A stretch of 64,000 nt of DNA from UBA6055 sp965214085. Its GTDB lineage: Bacteria > Chloroflexota > Anaerolineae > Aggregatilineales > Phototrophicaceae. This document shows positions 42,818-52,049 of this stretch, one piece after another (positions within the stretch are counted from its first letter, which is position 1; the number at the start of each line of letters is the position of its first letter). The stretch is taken from NCBI GenBank assembly GCA_965214085.1, contig OZ243937.1:2542001-2606000 (forward strand). Reading direction: 5' to 3'. Under the pieces are notes generated by a model. It saw only the letters and a list, made by a program, of their open reading frames with translations. It searched no databases and had not been told where the DNA came from. The translations under genes and the position numbers were made by a program.

Positions 42818-43975
42818 TTATTCAAGAAGCGCTTGCATCTGCGTCAGCGCCCGGTCTAATAGCGGTGGCTCGGCGGCGAAGCAAAGGCGCAGGTAGCCTT
42901 CCCCTTGTGGTCCGAAGGCAGCGCCCGGCGCCAGGCCGACGCCACACTCATGTAAGATACGTTCGGCAAAGGCGTAGCTGTCGGGCACGCCCTCAACACT
43001 GAAAAAGGCGTAGAAAGCCGCGCTTGGCAAGGGCAGGGTCACGCGCGGCAGCTCGGCGAAGCGGCTGACAACCCTGTCGCGGGCGGCTTGATAGCGCGCC
43101 ATGGACGCGCGGACGAAGCTTTCGCCCTCATTTAAGGCGGTGATGCCGGCGATTTGCGTCGGGGCGAAGATGCAAGAAAAGTTAAATTCAGCGACAGCTT
43201 CCAGGGTGCCGATCAAGGACTTGGGCGCGGTGAGCCAGCCCAAGCGCCAACCGGTCATAGCCCAGGATTTGGAGAAGCTGTTCACGATCAAATACTTGTC
43301 GTCTTCAGTGACCTTGTCGGCGAAGCTGGGGGCGCGATCGCGGTCGTAGACGATGCGGTTGTAGACCTCGTCGGCGATCAGCCAGATATCGCGCTCGCGA
43401 CAGAAGTCGATGATCTGCCGCTGCTCGTCATCTTCTAGCATCCAGCCGGTGGGATTATTAGGCGAGTTGATAAGCAGCGCGCCGGTATTCGCCGAACAAG
43501 CATCGAACAACTGATCCAGGTCCAGGCGCCAGGCATCGCAGCGCGGACGCAGCGGTACACGGAGGACTTCACCACCTAGGATCTCGGCGGCGGCCGGCAA
43601 GTTCGGCCAGACCGGCGATGGCAGGACCACCGCGGCGCCCTCGGCCACGACGCACTGCAGCGCGACCGCCAGCGCCGTCATGCCGGAGGGCGTCACGCCG
43701 ATATTCTCGGCTGAGAGCGCCGTGCCGTAGAGGCCATTCTGGTACTCCGCCAGCGCCTGGCGCAGCTCGACAATGCCTAGGTTGGGCTGGTAGAAAGTCT
43801 GGCCCTCGTCGATGGCGTCTTTGGCGGCTTGACGGATGAATTCGGGAGTGGGTTTGTCGGGCTCGCCGAACCACAGCGGTATAACATCAGTCTTGCCGAT
43901 GGCGCTGTTGGACAGCTTGCGGATCAAGCTGGGCTGCAGCGCGCGCACGGTCGGTCGTCCGGCAGGCAGGCTCAT
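42818..43975 (-). CDS. Class I/II PLP aminotransferase
   Basis: 385 residues, aspartate-aminotransferase fold type I. Substrate and PLP blocks: FGEPDKPTPEFIRQAAKDA, the NSPNNPTGWMLE loop, Asp-Tyr in IADEVYNRIVYD, the PLP lysine in NSFSKSWAMTGWRLGW, and the C-terminal Arg in YLRLCFAAEP. The ATG lies 5 bases after the stop of the ABC permease gene, so it is in the same leftward operon. Its amino-acid specificity is unknown. Confidence 0.92.
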   Translation of the reverse strand: MSLPAGRPTVRALQPSLIRKLSNSAIGKTDVIPLWFGEPDKPTPEFIRQAAKDAIDEGQTFYQPNLGIVELRQALAEYQNGLYGTALSAENIGVTPSGMTALAVALQCVVAEGAAVVLPSPVWPNLPAAAEILGGEVLRVPLRPRCDAWRLDLDQLFDACSANTGALLINSPNNPTGWMLEDDEQRQIIDFCRERDIWLIADEVYNRIVYDRDRAPSFADKVTEDDKYLIVNSFSKSWAMTGWRLGWLTAPKSLIGTLEAVAEFNFSCIFAPTQIAGITALNEGESFVRASMARYQAARDRVVSRFAELPRVTLPLPSAAFYAFFSVEGVPDSYAFAERILHECGVGLAPGAAFGPQGEGYLRLCFAAEPPLLDRALTQMQALLE

Positions 43976-43980
43976 TTGGG

Positions 43981-44967
43981 CTAGTCCCCTTCTTGTTTGT
44001 AAAGCGCCACCGCCGCGACGATGATGACGCCTTGAATCAGACCTTGAATAAACTGATTAACGCCCAGCATGACCAGCAGGTTGGCGGTGAGGCCGAGCAG
44101 CAAAACGCCGCCCAGCGTACCGATCACACTGGCGCGGCCGCCAAAGAGACTCGTCCCGCCGATGATAACCGCCGTGATGGTCTGCAGTTCGATGCCATCG
44201 CCGATGGCCGGGTCGCCGACGCCCATGCGCGACAGCCAGAGCAAGCCGGTCACCGCCGCGGTCAGGCTGCACAGCACATAGACACCGTAGCGCACCGCTT
44301 TAACCGGCACGCCGGAGAGGCGCGCCACTTCGATATTGCCGCCGACAGCGTATAGATATTTGCCAAATACCGTGAAGCGCAAAAGCAGCATGGTAAGCGC
44401 GATGAGAAGGAAAAACATCCAAGCGATGATGGGGATGGGGCCGATCTTTTGTACGTAGAACATCATGACTTCGCGGCTGGCTTTGCCGACAGGCGATGAA
44501 GAGATGGTCAAGCCGATGCCACGCAAGATGACCAATGACGCCAGTGTAACGATAAAGGGCGCGATGCGCAGTTCATTGATGAGAAAGCCGTGTATCAAGC
44601 CGACCAGCACGCCGAGGCCTAGAGTCGCGATGATGGCGGGCAAGACATTGGCGCTCTCGCCGTTCATCACGATGGCCGAGACCAGGATCGACACCTTGAC
44701 CAGCGAGCCGACTGAGAGGTCGATGCCGGCGGTCAATATCACCAGCATCTGGCCCAGCGCGACAATGCCCAGGAAGGCCGACTGCCGGGCGACATTCGCC
44801 AGGTTCCGCTCGGTGAAAAAGCGCTCGGATTGCGTAATGCCGATGATGACAAGCAGCAGGATAAAGGCGTAGACCATGATAATTGGTCCATTGCGGCGCA
44901 GGAAAACAGCGCGCGCTTGCGCCCTTGGCTTGCCCTTGCCGCCCAAGCGGCCTGCCAAGAGATTCAC
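43981..44967 (-). CDS. Ribose-type ABC permease (second permease)
   Basis: 328 residues from GTG 44967, overlapping the ATPase stop (GTGA). RbsC/BPD_transp_2 type: about eight to ten spans, with GQMLVILTAGIDLSVGSLVK and GGNIEVARLSGVPVKAVRYGVY as typical blocks. Together with the permease at 47.8 kb it likely forms a heterodimeric pore. Transported sugar unknown. Confidence 0.9.
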   Translation of the reverse strand: MNLLAGRLGGKGKPRAQARAVFLRRNGPIIMVYAFILLLVIIGITQSERFFTERNLANVARQSAFLGIVALGQMLVILTAGIDLSVGSLVKVSILVSAIVMNGESANVLPAIIATLGLGVLVGLIHGFLINELRIAPFIVTLASLVILRGIGLTISSSPVGKASREVMMFYVQKIGPIPIIAWMFFLLIALTMLLLRFTVFGKYLYAVGGNIEVARLSGVPVKAVRYGVYVLCSLTAAVTGLLWLSRMGVGDPAIGDGIELQTITAVIIGGTSLFGGRASVIGTLGGVLLLGLTANLLVMLGVNQFIQGLIQGVIIVAAVALYKQEGD

Positions 44968-46475
44968 AACTGACTCGCCTGGGCCGCGCCCATAGTCGCC
45001 AACTCGATTATGCGCGCCTCGCCCGCCTCTTCCCGCTTGAGCTCGCCCGCGATTCTGCCGTCATTCATCACCATGATGCGGTCGCTCATGCCGATGATTT
45101 CTGGCAATTCAGACGAGATCATCACGATGGCGATGCCGCGGTCGTTGAGCTGTCGCATGAGCCGGTAGATTTCGAACTTGGCGCCTACGTCAACGCCGCG
45201 CGTGGGTTCATCCAAAATAATCACCGCCGGATTGGTCGATATCCACTTCGCCAGCACGACCTTTTGCTGGTTGCCGCCGCTCAGGAATTGCGCCTCTTGG
45301 TCGGCCGATGACATGACAATCGACAAGCGTTCTTGCGCCCCAAGTATGACCTTATCTTCGGCGCTGCGCTTCAATATACCGAAGCGCGTCAAGGTTGACA
45401 GTATCGGAATGGTCATATTGATGCGGACGGACAGCGTGGTAAAGAGCCCGTGAGCCTTGCGATCTTCCGGCACCAGCACCAGGCCGGCGTCTATGGCCTG
45501 CGCCGGGCTGCCCCAAGTCGCCGAGCTTTTGCCGACCCGTTGTATCGAGCCAGCGGTTAATGCGTCCGCGCCAAAAAGCGCCCGCGCCAATTCGGTACGC
45601 CCTGAGCCGACCATGCCGGCGATGCCGAGAATCTCGCCCGCGTACAGCTCCAGGCTAACGCCGTCGAGAATCGTATCGGTCGCTATTTCTTTCGCAACCA
45701 ATACCAGTTCGCCCTGGGCGTGCTCGGTCTGTGGGAAGACCTCATCAAGCGGCCGCCCAACCATGTATTCGACCAGCGCCCCGCGATCAAGCTCCTCAAT
45801 CGGCCGCGTCGCGACTAGCTCGCCATCCTTGAGCACAGTCACTTCGTCGGCGATGCGAAAGACTTCTTCCAGGCGATGCGAGATATAGATTACGGTGACG
45901 CCCTGGGCTTTAAGCGACTCGATGATGCGAAATAGCTGATCCAGCTCGCTGCCGGCCAGGATGGCAGAGGGTTCATCCATTACGATGAGATCGGCATTCT
46001 GCGAAAGCGCCTTGGCAATCTCCACCAATTGCTGCTGGGCGATGGTCAATTCGCTGACCGGCAAGCGAGTATTGAGGCGGATGCCGAGCCGCTGCAGAAT
46101 TTCGTCGGCGCGCGCGTTTAATTCCTTCAAGTTGAGAATGCCCAGCCGTTTGCGCGGCTCTCGCCCCAGAAAGATATTCTCGGCGACCGACATCTGCCGC
46201 ACCAGCGCCAACTCTTGATAGATGATGCTGATGCCGCTTCGGATAATGTCGCCAGTTGAGGCGTCGCCGCGCAACTCGCCTTTGTATACGATTTCGCCGG
46301 CGTCCGCGGTATAGGCGCCAGCCAGTATTTTCATCAAGGTCGACTTGCCGGCGCCGTTTTCGCCGACCAAGCCGTAGACAAGGCCGGGCTGACAGTGAAT
46401 CGAAACATCCTTCAGCGCTTTTACGCCGCCAAAGGATTTCGAGATATTGCGCATTTCCAGGATGTAGTCGCTCAT
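44964..46475 (-). CDS. Sugar ABC transporter ATPase, duplicated (RbsA/MglA-type)
   Basis: 503 residues from ATG 46475. Two fused nucleotide-binding domains: the first with GENGAGKST, ELTIAQQQLVEIAKAL and LIVMDEPSAILAG; the second with GMVGSGRTELAR replacing Walker A as usual in this family, FLSGGNQQKVVLAKW and VIILDEPTRGVDVGAK. Drives import by the two RbsC-type permeases. No strong ribosome site is seen before the ATG. Central gene of the leftward sugar operon. Confidence 0.92.
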   Translation of the reverse strand: MSDYILEMRNISKSFGGVKALKDVSIHCQPGLVYGLVGENGAGKSTLMKILAGAYTADAGEIVYKGELRGDASTGDIIRSGISIIYQELALVRQMSVAENIFLGREPRKRLGILNLKELNARADEILQRLGIRLNTRLPVSELTIAQQQLVEIAKALSQNADLIVMDEPSAILAGSELDQLFRIIESLKAQGVTVIYISHRLEEVFRIADEVTVLKDGELVATRPIEELDRGALVEYMVGRPLDEVFPQTEHAQGELVLVAKEIATDTILDGVSLELYAGEILGIAGMVGSGRTELARALFGADALTAGSIQRVGKSSATWGSPAQAIDAGLVLVPEDRKAHGLFTTLSVRINMTIPILSTLTRFGILKRSAEDKVILGAQERLSIVMSSADQEAQFLSGGNQQKVVLAKWISTNPAVIILDEPTRGVDVGAKFEIYRLMRQLNDRGIAIVMISSELPEIIGMSDRIMVMNDGRIAGELKREEAGEARIIELATMGAAQASQL

Positions 46476-46559
46476 GGCAAGGAAAAAGCGGCATCCGAAG
46501 CGACAACGCGCTACGAACACCGCCTGACTATCTTTACATGGTGGTACAAGCTGGTCAAA

Positions 46560-47714
46560 TTAGCCGTCGTCCATGGTGGTGAAGCCGAGCTCCGCCAGCT
46601 TCTCAGCGGGCATGGTTATCGGCCCGTGCACATCATCGCTCCACTCTTCGCGGAAATAATCAGCGCCTTCGACATCAGTGAAGGGATCGCTGTTTTCGAT
46701 TTTGCCCACAAAGTCGATGAAGCGCGGCACCGGTTCGCCCGCCAGGATTTGCAGCGCGGCGTCGATGCAAAGCGTGATCATGGCATTGGGATATTGCCAG
46801 GCGAGGTACTTGATGTCGTGCTCCAGCGCCAGGCGCAGGAAGCCGTTCTGCCACTCGCCGCCGCCAATGGGTGGGATATCCAAGCCCGCGTCAAGATAGG
46901 CGCTGATGATGCCTTGCGACATCTGCGCGCCGCCCGACCAAATGCCATCGATCTCGTCGCCATATTGGACGAGCCAAGTTTCCATGATGCCTTTGGCGTC
47001 CGCCACCGACCAGTATCCGGGCTGCTTGTCCAGAATATTGATGCCCGGATTGGCGTCAAAGACTGCTTGCGCGCCCTCTTCCATGATGTCTGAGGTGGTG
47101 ACGCCCGGAATGCCGATCATGAAGACGATATCACCCTCGCCGTCCAACTGGTCGACAACGTACTGCGCCAGGCTGGCGCCAACAACCCAGAGGTTGGTGC
47201 CGACTTCGGTGACGAAGTTATTCGTCTCGACCGCGCTGGCGCAGAGCACAACCGGCACGCCCTGCATCATCGCGCGTTCGACCGGCGCCGAAAGCGCGGC
47301 CGCGCCCATCGGCACGAGAATCAGCGCGTCTGGCTCTTGCGCCAGCATGTCTTCGACTTGCGGCAATTGAATGTCCGCCCGCATTTGGGCGTCGCCGTAC
47401 ATGAACTCCGAGATCACGTCTTCTCCGAGATGATCGGCATACCAAAATGCGTGGGCGTCCATCAGTGCGGACCAGGCGTTGCTGGTGCCCTGCGCCGCGA
47501 AGGCAATGCGATAGGGACCTTCTTTGGCGAAGTCGCTGGTGTCATACGTTTCATCCAGCCGCGATAGAACACTCTGCAAATACGGCGATGCTTCAATCTG
47601 CTCGTCGGTGAATTCAAATGCCATCATATTGCCGTCATCATCCTGCGCCATAGTCACAGCGCCAAGGCCAAGGGCCAGCGCCAAGACTACCAAAATATGG
47701 AGTAAGCTCTTCAT
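46560..47714 (-). CDS. Sugar-binding periplasmic protein (Peripla_BP_4-like)
   Basis: 384 residues with signal peptide (MKSLLHILVVLALALGLGAV, cut before QDDD). Type 1 periplasmic binding fold: YRIAFAAQGTSNAWSALMDA at the start, DALILVPMGAAALSAPVERA, GEGDIVFMIGIPGVTTSDIM and GIWSGGAQMSQGIISAYLDA. It catches the ligand for the two RbsC-type permeases. AAAGGA eight bases ahead supports ATG 47714. The ligand is probably a monosaccharide; not further resolvable. Confidence 0.9.
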   Translation of the reverse strand: MKSLLHILVVLALALGLGAVTMAQDDDGNMMAFEFTDEQIEASPYLQSVLSRLDETYDTSDFAKEGPYRIAFAAQGTSNAWSALMDAHAFWYADHLGEDVISEFMYGDAQMRADIQLPQVEDMLAQEPDALILVPMGAAALSAPVERAMMQGVPVVLCASAVETNNFVTEVGTNLWVVGASLAQYVVDQLDGEGDIVFMIGIPGVTTSDIMEEGAQAVFDANPGINILDKQPGYWSVADAKGIMETWLVQYGDEIDGIWSGGAQMSQGIISAYLDAGLDIPPIGGGEWQNGFLRLALEHDIKYLAWQYPNAMITLCIDAALQILAGEPVPRFIDFVGKIENSDPFTDVEGADYFREEWSDDVHGPITMPAEKLAELGFTTMDDG

Positions 47715-47804
47715 GACAAATTTCCTTTCAAGTTTAGGAGTAGCATACGAAATTCAACACTTGCAGCATCTTCGATAAGCGCGCCTCCTCCCCAACAATG
47801 GCGA

Positions 47805-48782
47805 TCACGATTCTACATTGGCGACGCTGTAGAGCGTTACCGCGCCCAATATCACCAGTCCCTTGATGATGAACTGCACCTCGACATCCAAGCCAAGCAA
47901 GACAACCATCGTGCTGAGGATCTGGATGATCAAGACGCCGGCAATGGTGCCCAGTAAACCGCCGCGGCCGCCGACAAATGCGGTTCCGCCGACCACCGCC
48001 GCGGCAATCGAGTCGAGATCCAAACCGCTGCCGATAAAGCGATCGACATAGCCGACGTATCCAGTAAGCACGACACCCGATAAGACGGCGAACAAACTGC
48101 CCAGGATGTAGATCGAGATGCGTATCGCATCCACCGGCAAGCCCGATAGCCGCGCCGCTTCGATATTGCTGCCAACCGCATAGACCCTGCGCCCATACGA
48201 TGTGCCGCGCAGGATGAAGATAAATATGGCGCTTAAGCCGAGCCACAGGATCAGCGGCACCGACAGGACCGACCAAGAGCGATTGACGATGCCCAGCACG
48301 TCGGGCACGAAGCCGCCGGGCACGCCGCGTGTATAAGCTTGCGTTGCGCCTTTGACCAGCACCAGCATACCCAGCGTGGCGACAAAGGGCGGGACGCGGC
48401 GCTTCGTCACCAGCAAGCCGTTGCCCAAGCCAACCAACCCGCCCAAGAACATCGCGGTCGCGATCGCCGGTATGACCATCTCATTGCGGCCATTGCCCAC
48501 TTCCGCCACGACGACGGATGTCATGATAAAGATGCCGCCGACGGACAAATCCAAGCCAGCGACCAGCAAGACCAGGGTCTGCCCGATAGCGACGATGCCC
48601 AGTTGCGACGCCTGCCGCATCACAACCGCGATCGTATCAACCGAGTAGAGCTTCGGCGTCAAGACCGCGCCAATCAGCAGCAAAATAACGAGCGCGATAT
48701 ACACGCCATAATCGGCGACGAACTTGCGCGTCTTCCAGCTTCTATCGACACCCGGACTGTCGTAAGTCTTTGCCAGGTTCAT
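47805..48782 (-). CDS. Ribose-type ABC permease (first permease)
   Basis: 325 residues from ATG 48782; TTG 48797 is an alternative start. RbsC-like with GQTLVLLVAGLDLSVGGIFI, VGSNIEAARLSGLPVDAIRI and FVGGRGGLLGTIAGVLIIQI. The sequence is clearly related to the second permease at 44 kb, but the two have diverged. It begins 36 bases after the PNPOx-like gene. Confidence 0.9.
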   Translation of the reverse strand: MNLAKTYDSPGVDRSWKTRKFVADYGVYIALVILLLIGAVLTPKLYSVDTIAVVMRQASQLGIVAIGQTLVLLVAGLDLSVGGIFIMTSVVVAEVGNGRNEMVIPAIATAMFLGGLVGLGNGLLVTKRRVPPFVATLGMLVLVKGATQAYTRGVPGGFVPDVLGIVNRSWSVLSVPLILWLGLSAIFIFILRGTSYGRRVYAVGSNIEAARLSGLPVDAIRISIYILGSLFAVLSGVVLTGYVGYVDRFIGSGLDLDSIAAAVVGGTAFVGGRGGLLGTIAGVLIIQILSTMVVLLGLDVEVQFIIKGLVILGAVTLYSVANVES

Positions 48783-48818
48783 TGCGCATCCAGACAAGCT
48801 GCACCAGCGCCGTTAGTC

Positions 48819-49310
48819 CTACTCATCCAGATACTTCGCCGCCCACTCGACGCCTTCCCAGGAGATTGTCTTTTCCGGGCAGATTTTGACCAGGTAGCGC
48901 GGGCGCACCCGCGACGGCTCCAGGTATTCCGGTCCGCGCTCGCCCAGGTATCTCAGCGCCATTCGCCGGGCGATTTCCAACCATTCCCCGTGCATCAACG
49001 CGGGCCCCTCAACGATTTCCGCGCCGCCGCGAAACAGCACACGGGTGTAGGGACTGCTATCCAGGGCGCAGGATACCGAGCAACGCGGGAATCGAAGCAA
49101 GTGCCGCGCGAATATCGTCTTCGCCCGCGGGATGATCCACATCGCCTCGCCATCCCATTCCTGCCATACCGGCGTCACATACGGGTCGCCCTTGCTATCC
49201 ACAGTGGCAATGCGCGCGACGACCGGTCCATCAAGAAAAGCCTGAATCTCGTCGGGGTAGAGCCCGCGCATTTTCCCCATCCACTCAGGGTATTCACGTT
49301 TTTCGCTCAT
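48819..49310 (-). CDS. Pyridoxamine 5'-phosphate oxidase-like (split-barrel flavin) protein
   Basis: 163 residues from ATG 49310, with AAAGGA six bases ahead. Split-barrel fold: FLDGPVVARIATVDSKGDPY, VTPVWQEWDGEAMWII, LLRFPRCSVSCALD and RVLFRGGAEIVEG. Such proteins bind FMN or F420 and reduce or oxidise small molecules; true PNPOx is longer. It is first in the leftward sugar-transporter operon. Function undetermined. Confidence 0.8.
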   Translation of the reverse strand: MSEKREYPEWMGKMRGLYPDEIQAFLDGPVVARIATVDSKGDPYVTPVWQEWDGEAMWIIPRAKTIFARHLLRFPRCSVSCALDSSPYTRVLFRGGAEIVEGPALMHGEWLEIARRMALRYLGERGPEYLEPSRVRPRYLVKICPEKTISWEGVEWAAKYLDE

Positions 49311-49444
49311 AATTCGTCCTTTCATCTACTAGGAAAAACTCTATTCGTTACCGTGATGGCAGCCGCCCCAATCTAAAGCTGAGTATAGCCAATATTAGGG
49401 TGTGCGCCAAAACAACTAGCATGTCAGCCTGCTTGACACGCATC

Positions 49445-49731
49445 CAGGGCAATCCCATCAAAATGGTAGTGACTGAAATAGCGTAAATTCGAACGGAAAA
49501 TTAAACACAGAGTTCACAGAGAGCGCAGAGAAAAGCAATAATGAAAGCTTAGGTCATAAGTCAGGAGTGATTTTGAGAGATATTTGAAGTCTTTTTGGTG
49601 CTTCTTGCCGTATTCCAGTCCATCGACTGCTTTGAATAGTCGTCTAAACACCTAAATCTCTGTGCTGGCGGTCAGTGTCTACGCGACCCTCTGTGTTCTC
49701 TGTGGTTAAAATTTTTGATGCGATTGCTCTG
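49445..49731. repeat. MITE-like interspersed repeat, copy 10
   Basis: In the 500-base divergent gap 49311-49810. Ends CAGGGCAATCCCATCAAAAT and (reverse) CAGAGCAATCGCATCAAAAA are inverted. The core is an inverted close copy of 19920-20171. A 19-base direct repeat, GCATGTCAGCCTGCTTGAC, flanks it at 49419-49437 and 49737-49755. Confidence 0.85.
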
Positions 49732-49810
49732 GACGCGCATGTCAGCCTGCTTGACGAAGCGCCAGGAATAAGTTCTATTTGTAGTGGCTTGCTGAACGGG
49801 GAGAAAGCGC

Positions 49811-50557
49811 ATGAAACTCACCAGCGATTTACATGTGGTCGGCGGCGGCTATTTCGGATTTGGCTTGTCGGGCCCCCTGGATTGCCACGTCTATGTGCTC
49901 AACAGCGGCTCGGAGTTGGCGCTGATTGATCCCGGCATGGGCATGGCGGGCGATTTCGACATGATTCTGGACAATATCCGCGCTGACGGACTTGACCCGG
50001 GCAAAATCCGCAAGTTGATTCTGACGCACTATCATTGCGACCATATCGGGGCGGCGGCCGAGGCGCAGAAGCGACTGGATGTCGAAGTTTATTCATCGGC
50101 TTTTGCCGCGCCGGCCATCCGCAACGCCGACGAGAAAGCGGTCGCGCTGGATGTCGCCAAAGCGGCCAACTTCTACCCCGACAACTATCGCCTGCCGCCC
50201 TGCCCGGTTGATGTCGAGCTGGTCGAGGGCGACCTGATCAAAGTCGGCAACCTAGAGCTGGAGACCTTCGAAACGCCAGGGCATTGCGACGGCCATCTAA
50301 GTTTCATCTTGCGCGGCGGCGACCGCGATTACCTGCTGGGCGCGGATCTGGTGTTCTGGGGCGGCAAGGTGGTCTGGCAGAACATCCACGATTGCCGCAT
50401 CGACGCTTACGCCGACAGCATGTTCAAGCTGGAAAAGCAGGATTTTGACGCGCTGGCGCCTGGCCATCTGCAGATTTCCTTGCGGCGGGGCAAAGACCAC
50501 CTGGATGCGGCCTGTGCGGCCTTCAGGCAGTTGGGCATACCGCCTAATCTGCTTTGA
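49811..50557 (+). CDS. Metallo-beta-lactamase-fold hydrolase
   Basis: 248 residues. The zinc motif HxHxDH is complete: His73, His75, Asp77 and His78 (LTHYHCDHIG), with a further His in ETFETPGHCDGH and the Asp in LLGADLVFWGG. The layout resembles glyoxalase II-like hydrolases and other MBL thioesterases, but the substrate is unknown. It lies ahead of the sugar ABC genes on the same strand with a 145-base gap, so co-transcription is possible but unproven. Confidence 0.88.
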   Translation: MKLTSDLHVVGGGYFGFGLSGPLDCHVYVLNSGSELALIDPGMGMAGDFDMILDNIRADGLDPGKIRKLILTHYHCDHIGAAAEAQKRLDVEVYSSAFAAPAIRNADEKAVALDVAKAANFYPDNYRLPPCPVDVELVEGDLIKVGNLELETFETPGHCDGHLSFILRGGDRDYLLGADLVFWGGKVVWQNIHDCRIDAYADSMFKLEKQDFDALAPGHLQISLRRGKDHLDAACAAFRQLGIPPNLL

Positions 50558-50702
50558 TAGCGGCCTGCTGGTTCAAGCGCGTCAAGCACATGATGCGACC
50601 TGGGAACCCTAATATTTGCCAAACGTTACCGTGCTGCGCTACTATCACGCTCGTTGGAGACCAACATTCTGCATCCAATTCAACTACAGTAAGGAGAAGA
50701 TA

Positions 50703-51953
50703 ATGTCCATTCGAATAGCCCTTATCGTGATTCTGGCGCTTTCCATTTGTCTCAGCGCCATGCCGCTTGCTGCGCAGGACGAGCCGATCCAAATGTCCAT
50801 GTGGGTTCGGGCGATAAACTTCCAAACGCAAGAACTGGTCGATACTTGGAACGCCAACAACGACAGCCAAATCGAGCTGACGATTGTCCCGTCGGGAGAA
50901 TTTGTCACCAAGATGGGCGCCTCCATCGCTGCCGGCGAACCGCCGGATATCGCCAGCATTGACTTGATCTACACGCCAGCCTTCGCTTCGGGCGGGCATC
51001 TGGTTGATATCACCGACTTCGTTAAGGAACTGCCCTACGTCGACAGTTTAACACCGGCGCACATGGCCTTGGGCATGTACGAAGGCCGCAACTACGCCGT
51101 GCCCACAGCGGTGGATGGATCTTTCATCGTCTACAACATTGACCTCTTCGAGCAAGCGGGCTTGGATCCAGACAATCCGCCATCAACCTGGGACGAGATG
51201 CTGGAAGCGGCGCGCGCCATCAACGACCTGGGCGACGACATCTATGGCTACTGGTTCTCGATGAACTGCGCCGGCTGCAACGCCTTCACCTTCCTGCCAT
51301 TTATTTGGGCCAGCGGCGGCGACGTGCTCAGCGACGACTATTCGCAAGCGACCATCGCCGACGACCCGATCGTCCGCGAGGCCCTTGAATTCTATAACAC
51401 GATTTGGGAAGAAGAGCTCGTGCCAGAAGGCGCCAGCATCGACAATGGCAGCAACTTCGCCACCGCCTTCCCCGCCGGCAATATCGGCATGAGCGGCACG
51501 GGCAATTTCGCGCTTTCCCTTTACCAGAATGATCACCCCGATCTCAATTTCGGCGTCTTCCAGATTCCGGGTAAAGAAGGCGGCGCGGCGTCATTTGGCG
51601 GCGGCGATGTCATCGCCATACCCAGCGGCACCGAACACGTCGAAGAAGCCTGGCGCTTCATCGAGTGGACGATGAGCGACGAGCCGCAACTTGAAATATA
51701 CGCCGCCAATGGGCAGATTCCCGTGCGTCTCGAACTGATTGACAACCCCTACTTCGAGGGTGATGAGCGCCAACTGACCGCCGCCAGTTCCTTGGCCGTC
51801 GGCCATACGCCCTACACCACGGTCTACAATGACCTCTTCAACGATCCAAATGGTCCCTGGCTGGAGATGCTGCAAATCGCCATTCTGGACGGCGATATCG
51901 ACGGCGCGATTGAATTGGGCCAAGAGCGCTTCACGCAGATTATGGAAGGTTAA
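50703..51953 (+). CDS. Sugar ABC transporter substrate-binding protein (CUT1 type)
   Basis: 416 residues from ATG 50703, with AAGGAG seven bases ahead. Signal peptide ALIVILALSICLSAMPLAAQ. Mature part of the MalE-like family: IQMSMWVRAINFQTQELVDT, EFVTKMGASIAAGEPPDIAS, FIVYNIDLFEQAGLDPDNPP and FPAGNIGMSGTGNFAL. Likely binds an oligosaccharide; the following glycosidases suggest arabinose-containing glycans. No lipobox Cys is visible. Confidence 0.9.
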   Translation: MSIRIALIVILALSICLSAMPLAAQDEPIQMSMWVRAINFQTQELVDTWNANNDSQIELTIVPSGEFVTKMGASIAAGEPPDIASIDLIYTPAFASGGHLVDITDFVKELPYVDSLTPAHMALGMYEGRNYAVPTAVDGSFIVYNIDLFEQAGLDPDNPPSTWDEMLEAARAINDLGDDIYGYWFSMNCAGCNAFTFLPFIWASGGDVLSDDYSQATIADDPIVREALEFYNTIWEEELVPEGASIDNGSNFATAFPAGNIGMSGTGNFALSLYQNDHPDLNFGVFQIPGKEGGAASFGGGDVIAIPSGTEHVEEAWRFIEWTMSDEPQLEIYAANGQIPVRLELIDNPYFEGDERQLTAASSLAVGHTPYTTVYNDLFNDPNGPWLEMLQIAILDGDIDGAIELGQERFTQIMEG

Positions 51954-52049
51954 CCTTTCAGCGTTTGCCGCGTCTGCCGGGCTTCGGTCCGGCAGGCGCA
52001 ATATACCCGCAGCGCCAGTCGCCATGATTAGCCACGAAGGCAGCGTGTT

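Noticed and set aside
50620..50650. CAAACGTTACCG as a possible LacI-type operator before the sugar-binding gene
   Set aside because: The half-sites are poor and no LacI-type regulator is nearby; too weak to annotate.
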